64,000 nt of DNA from Rhizobium sp. Pop5 (GTDB taxonomy: Bacteria; Pseudomonadota; Alphaproteobacteria; Rhizobiales; Rhizobiaceae). Of this stretch, positions 61,277 to 64,000 are shown in pieces. The stretch's first letter is position 1; every line of letters begins with the position of its first letter. The DNA lies in the NCBI RefSeq assembly GCF_024721175.1, contig NZ_CP099399.1:1240001-1304000 (forward strand), written 5' to 3'. The position numbers were made by a program, and so were the translations under genes. The notes beneath the pieces are model-generated. The model saw only the letters and a list, made by a program, of their open reading frames with translations, did no database searches and had not been told where the DNA came from.

Positions 61277-61465
61277 GCTCCCATATGTGGGCCTCACAAA
61301 AACTTGGCTGGCGCGCCCGCGTCATGCCGGTAAGACTGGAAAACAAGGGTGAGGCATGGGGTTGCGCTGCAATCCGTTCCAAACCCGGTTTTGAATAATT
61401 TTCATACTGATTCCGGGGCCGGCTATTTCCCCAGAGACGCCGGAATTGGTAGCGCGGAGAATCGC

Positions 61466-62806
61466 ATGGCTTCTGCAGCGGAACAATTGGCATCCAACCT
61501 CAATTTTTCGACCTTTGCCAAAGCCGAGGATTTGAAGAAGCGCCTGTGGTTCACACTGGCAGCTCTCCTCGTCTACAGGCTCGGCACCCATATTCCGCTT
61601 CCGGGTCTCAATCCCGAAGCCTATGCCCAGGCTTTCCGCGGCCAGGCAGGCGGTATTCTCGGCCTTTTCAACATGTTCTCGGGCGGCGCCGTTCAGCGCA
61701 TGGCGATCTTCGCGCTCGGCATCATGCCCTACATTTCCGCTTCGATCATCGTGCAGCTCATGACCTCGGTCGTGCCGGCGCTCGAAAACCTGAAGAAGGA
61801 AGGCGAGCAGGGCCGCAAGATCATCAACCAGTACACCCGCTACGGCACCGTCATTCTCGGCGCGCTGCAGGCTTACGGCATCGCCGCCGGCCTTGAGAGC
61901 GGCCAGGGCCTTGTCGTCGATCCGGGCTGGTTCTTCCGCGTTTCTACCGTGCTGACACTGCTCGGCGGCACGATGTTCCTGATGTGGCTCGGCGAGCAGA
62001 TCACTTCGCGCGGCATCGGCAACGGCATTTCGCTGATCATCTTCGCCGGTATCGCAGCCGGTCTTCCGACAGCTCTTGCCGGTACCCTCGAACTCGGCCG
62101 CACCGGCGCGCTGTCGACCAGCCTCATCCTGCTCGTCATTGTCGTCGCGATCCTCGTCATCGGTGTCATCGTCTTCGTCGAGCGCGCCCAGCGCCGCCTG
62201 CTGATCCAGTATCCGAAGCGCCAGGTCGGCAATCGCATGTTCCAGGGCGATACTTCGCACCTACCGCTGAAGTTGAACACTTCCGGCGTCATTCCGGCGA
62301 TCTTCGCATCCTCGCTGCTGCTTCTGCCGGCGACGATTGCAGGCTTCGCCAGCACGACCTCGATGCCGGGCTGGGCGACTTCCATTGTCGCGGCGCTCGG
62401 TCACGGCCGGCCGCTCTACATGGTGCTCTATGCCGCGCTGATCGCCTTCTTCGCCTTCTTCTATACGGCCATCGTCTTCAATCCGAAGGACACGGCGGAC
62501 AATCTGAAGAAGCATGGCGGCTTCATTCCCGGCATCCGTCCGGGTGAACGTACCGCCGAATACATCGACTACGTGCTGACCCGCATCACGATGATCGGCG
62601 CAATCTATCTCGTCTTCGTCTGCATCCTGCCGGAGATTCTGGTGTCGCAAACCGGCATCCCATTATCCCTTGGTGGGACTTCGCTTTTGATCGTGGTTAG
62701 CGTAACTCTTGATACGGTTGCACAGATCCAGGGTCACCTGATCGCGCAGCAATACGAAGGCCTGATCAAGAAATCGAAGTTGCGTGGAGGAAAGAGGGGG
62801 CGATGA
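61466..62806 (+). CDS. secY: Preprotein translocase subunit SecY
   Basis: 446 residues with ten predicted membrane helices. The N-terminal [20 protein letters not shown], the plug-side segment, the conserved cytoplasmic loop ([20 protein letters not shown]) and a basic tail ([12 protein letters not shown]) are present. It forms the protein-conducting channel with SecE and SecG. I start at ATG 61466 behind GCGGAGAATCGC; the frame upstream has no family similarity. It overlaps adk by four bases (ATGA). Confidence 0.97.
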   Translation: MASAAEQLASNLNFSTFAKAEDLKKRLWFTLAALLVYRLGTHIPLPGLNPEAYAQAFRGQAGGILGLFNMFSGGAVQRMAIFALGIMPYISASIIVQLMTSVVPALENLKKEGEQGRKIINQYTRYGTVILGALQAYGIAAGLESGQGLVVDPGWFFRVSTVLTLLGGTMFLMWLGEQITSRGIGNGISLIIFAGIAAGLPTALAGTLELGRTGALSTSLILLVIVVAILVIGVIVFVERAQRRLLIQYPKRQVGNRMFQGDTSHLPLKLNTSGVIPAIFASSLLLLPATIAGFASTTSMPGWATSIVAALGHGRPLYMVLYAALIAFFAFFYTAIVFNPKDTADNLKKHGGFIPGIRPGERTAEYIDYVLTRITMIGAIYLVFVCILPEILVSQTGIPLSLGGTSLLIVVSVTLDTVAQIQGHLIAQQYEGLIKKSKLRGGKRGR

Positions 62807-63453
62807 GACTTATCCTTTTGGGGCCGCCGGGCGCGGGTAAGGGAACCCAGGCCCAGCGGATCGTGGAAAAGCACGGCATTCCGCAGCTTTCCACGGGGGA
62901 CATGCTGCGCGCAGCCGTTCAGGCTGGTACTGAAATCGGCAGGCGCGCCAAGGCTGTCATGGACGCCGGCAAGCTCGTCTCAGATGAGATCGTCATCGCC
63001 ATCGTTTCTGAGCGAATCGATCAGCCGGATTGCGCCAACGGTTTCATTCTCGACGGCTTTCCCAGGACGTTGGTCCAGGCGGATGCCACCGAGGCGATGC
63101 TGAAGGCAAAGGGTCTGGATCTCTCCGTCGTCATCGAATTCCGTGTCGATGACGCCGAACTGGTTCGGCGCGTTGCCGGTCGCTACTCCTGTGCGCAGTG
63201 CGGCAGCGTCTATCACGACACCGACAAGGTTCCGGCGAACGAGGGCGTTTGCGACAAGTGCGGTTCCACGCACTTCAAACGCCGCCCGGACGACACTCCG
63301 GAGACGATGACGGCCCGGCTGCAGGTCTACTACAAGGAAACCTCGCCACTGATCGGCTACTACCATGCCAAGGGCAAGCTCAGGTCCGTGGACGGCATGG
63401 CGGAGATCGATCAGGTGACCGCCGAAGTCGAAAGCATTCTTTCCAAGCTTTAA
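62803..63453 (+). CDS. adk: Adenylate kinase
   Basis: 216 residues. The P-loop is [14 protein letters not shown]. The NMP-binding part is present, and a long LID domain with two cysteine pairs (CAQCGSVYH ... CDKCGSTHF) indicates a zinc-stabilised lid. DGFPRT is intact. It equilibrates ATP + AMP with 2 ADP. The ATG lies inside the secY end (ATGA), behind GGAGGAAAGAGGGGG. A 222-base spacer follows before rpsM. Confidence 0.97.
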   Translation: MRLILLGPPGAGKGTQAQRIVEKHGIPQLSTGDMLRAAVQAGTEIGRRAKAVMDAGKLVSDEIVIAIVSERIDQPDCANGFILDGFPRTLVQADATEAMLKAKGLDLSVVIEFRVDDAELVRRVAGRYSCAQCGSVYHDTDKVPANEGVCDKCGSTHFKRRPDDTPETMTARLQVYYKETSPLIGYYHAKGKLRSVDGMAEIDQVTAEVESILSKL

Positions 63454-63675
63454 GGCTTTGAAAATAAAACTTGGCGGAACGGTTGCTTTTCAGCAGTGAT
63501 TCCGCTAAACACCGCGCCAACTCGCGACATTCCATGCGATCGGCGCGGATTTCCCAGGGAAGTCCGGGTTCGGTCGTTTTGACATGTTGCGGACCTAAAT
63601 TTGAACGGGCGGTTCTAAGGACCGCATAACGAAGCCCACTTGCCGGATGGCAACTGGAATGCAAGGAGAACAGGC

Positions 63676-64000
63676 GTGGCACGTATCGCTGGCGTCAACA
63701 TCCCGACTGCAAAGCGCGTTGTTATAGCGCTGACCTACATTCACGGGATCGGTCCGAAATTCGCACAGGAAATCGTCGAGAAGGTCGGTATCCCGGCTGA
63801 ACGTCGTGTGCATCAGCTGACGGATGCTGAAGTCCTTCAGATCCGCGAAGCCATCGACCGCGACTATCAGGTCGAGGGTGATCTTCGTCGCGAAACCGCG
63901 ATGAATATCAAGCGCCTGATGGACCTCGGCTGCTACCGCGGCCTGCGCCATCGCCGCGGCCTTCCGGTCCGCGGTCAGCGCACGCATACCAATGCCCGCA
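63676..64000 (+). CDS. rpsM: 30S ribosomal protein S13, 5' part (cut by window end)
   Basis: The start is GTG 63676 behind CAAGGAGAACAGGC. It reads [20 protein letters not shown], then [36 protein letters not shown], still open at base 64000 (108 codons). S13 lies at the top of the 30S head and contacts the P-site tRNA. It normally heads the alpha operon (rpsM-rpsK-rpoA-rplQ); the rest would be beyond the window. Confidence 0.96.
   Translation, partial: MARIAGVNIPTAKRVVIALTYIHGIGPKFAQEIVEKVGIPAERRVHQLTDAEVLQIREAIDRDYQVEGDLRRETAMNIKRLMDLGCYRGLRHRRGLPVRGQRTHTNAR

Overview
The window is a stretch of alphaproteobacterial chromosome, most likely from a Rhizobium of the etli/leguminosarum group. 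This is inferred from the rhizobial character of the proteins, the high G+C content, the strong C/G third-position bias and a gene order familiar from Rhizobiales (pleD-rpmG, then topA-rnr, then rne-amiC-mrcA-prfB, then the rpoBC/str/S10/spc block). It is mostly core genome. I see no insertion sequence, prophage, CRISPR array or integrated island. The only clear debris is a truncated VapC-type toxin gene.

Layout. 1-779: the 3' end of pleD (GGDEF diguanylate cyclase). 780-1543: a non-coding stretch holding a strong candidate small RNA with its own terminator. 1544-13076, minus strand: a long leftward run, transcribed in the order pyrB, pyrC-like, plsY, dprA, topA, rnr, a DUF983 gene, an MFS transporter gene and rpmG. 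13255-14913: an AidB-like acyl-CoA dehydrogenase gene. 14948-15223: the toxin remnant. 15315-24115: rne (minus), then amiC, mrcA and prfB (plus), a cell-wall and termination cluster. 24171-30197: an accessory-looking mix of a hydrolase, an NAD kinase gene, tRNA-Thr, several small secreted or membrane proteins, a two-domain AprI/Inh-type inhibitor and rlmB. 30400-33651: tRNA-Tyr, tRNA-Gly, the first tuf copy, a small membrane protein, a sugar-nucleotide-type epimerase/dehydratase and tRNA-Trp. 33846-64000: the large expression superoperon region: secE-nusG, rplK-rplA, rplJ-rplL, rpoB-rpoC, a small acidic protein (minus strand), rpsL-rpsG-fusA-tuf, the S10 operon (rpsJ to rpsQ), the spc operon (rplN to secY-adk) and the start of rpsM.

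How it works together. The right half encodes the core of transcription and translation: the RNA polymerase beta and beta' subunits, NusG, about 27 ribosomal proteins, EF-G and two nearly identical EF-Tu genes. SecE and SecY of the translocon are there too, along with adenylate kinase. Hairpins between operons (rplA-rplJ, rplL-rpoB, the S10 leader, rpsQ-rplN, rplO-secY) mark likely attenuation or termination points. prfB carries the classical programmed +1 frameshift through which RF2 controls its own synthesis.

Points that most deserve attention. (1) Three conserved genes (prfB, the NAD kinase gene and rpoB) each carry one extra G/C base in a short run that breaks the frame. The most economical reading is base-call error in the source sequence. 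(2) The dihydroorotase-like gene overlapping pyrB lacks essentially all of the metal-ligand residues of the family and is probably a non-catalytic, ATCase-assembling pseudo-dihydroorotase. (3) The unnamed structured RNA at 1277-1428. I did not find a convincing wholly new multi-gene system in this window.
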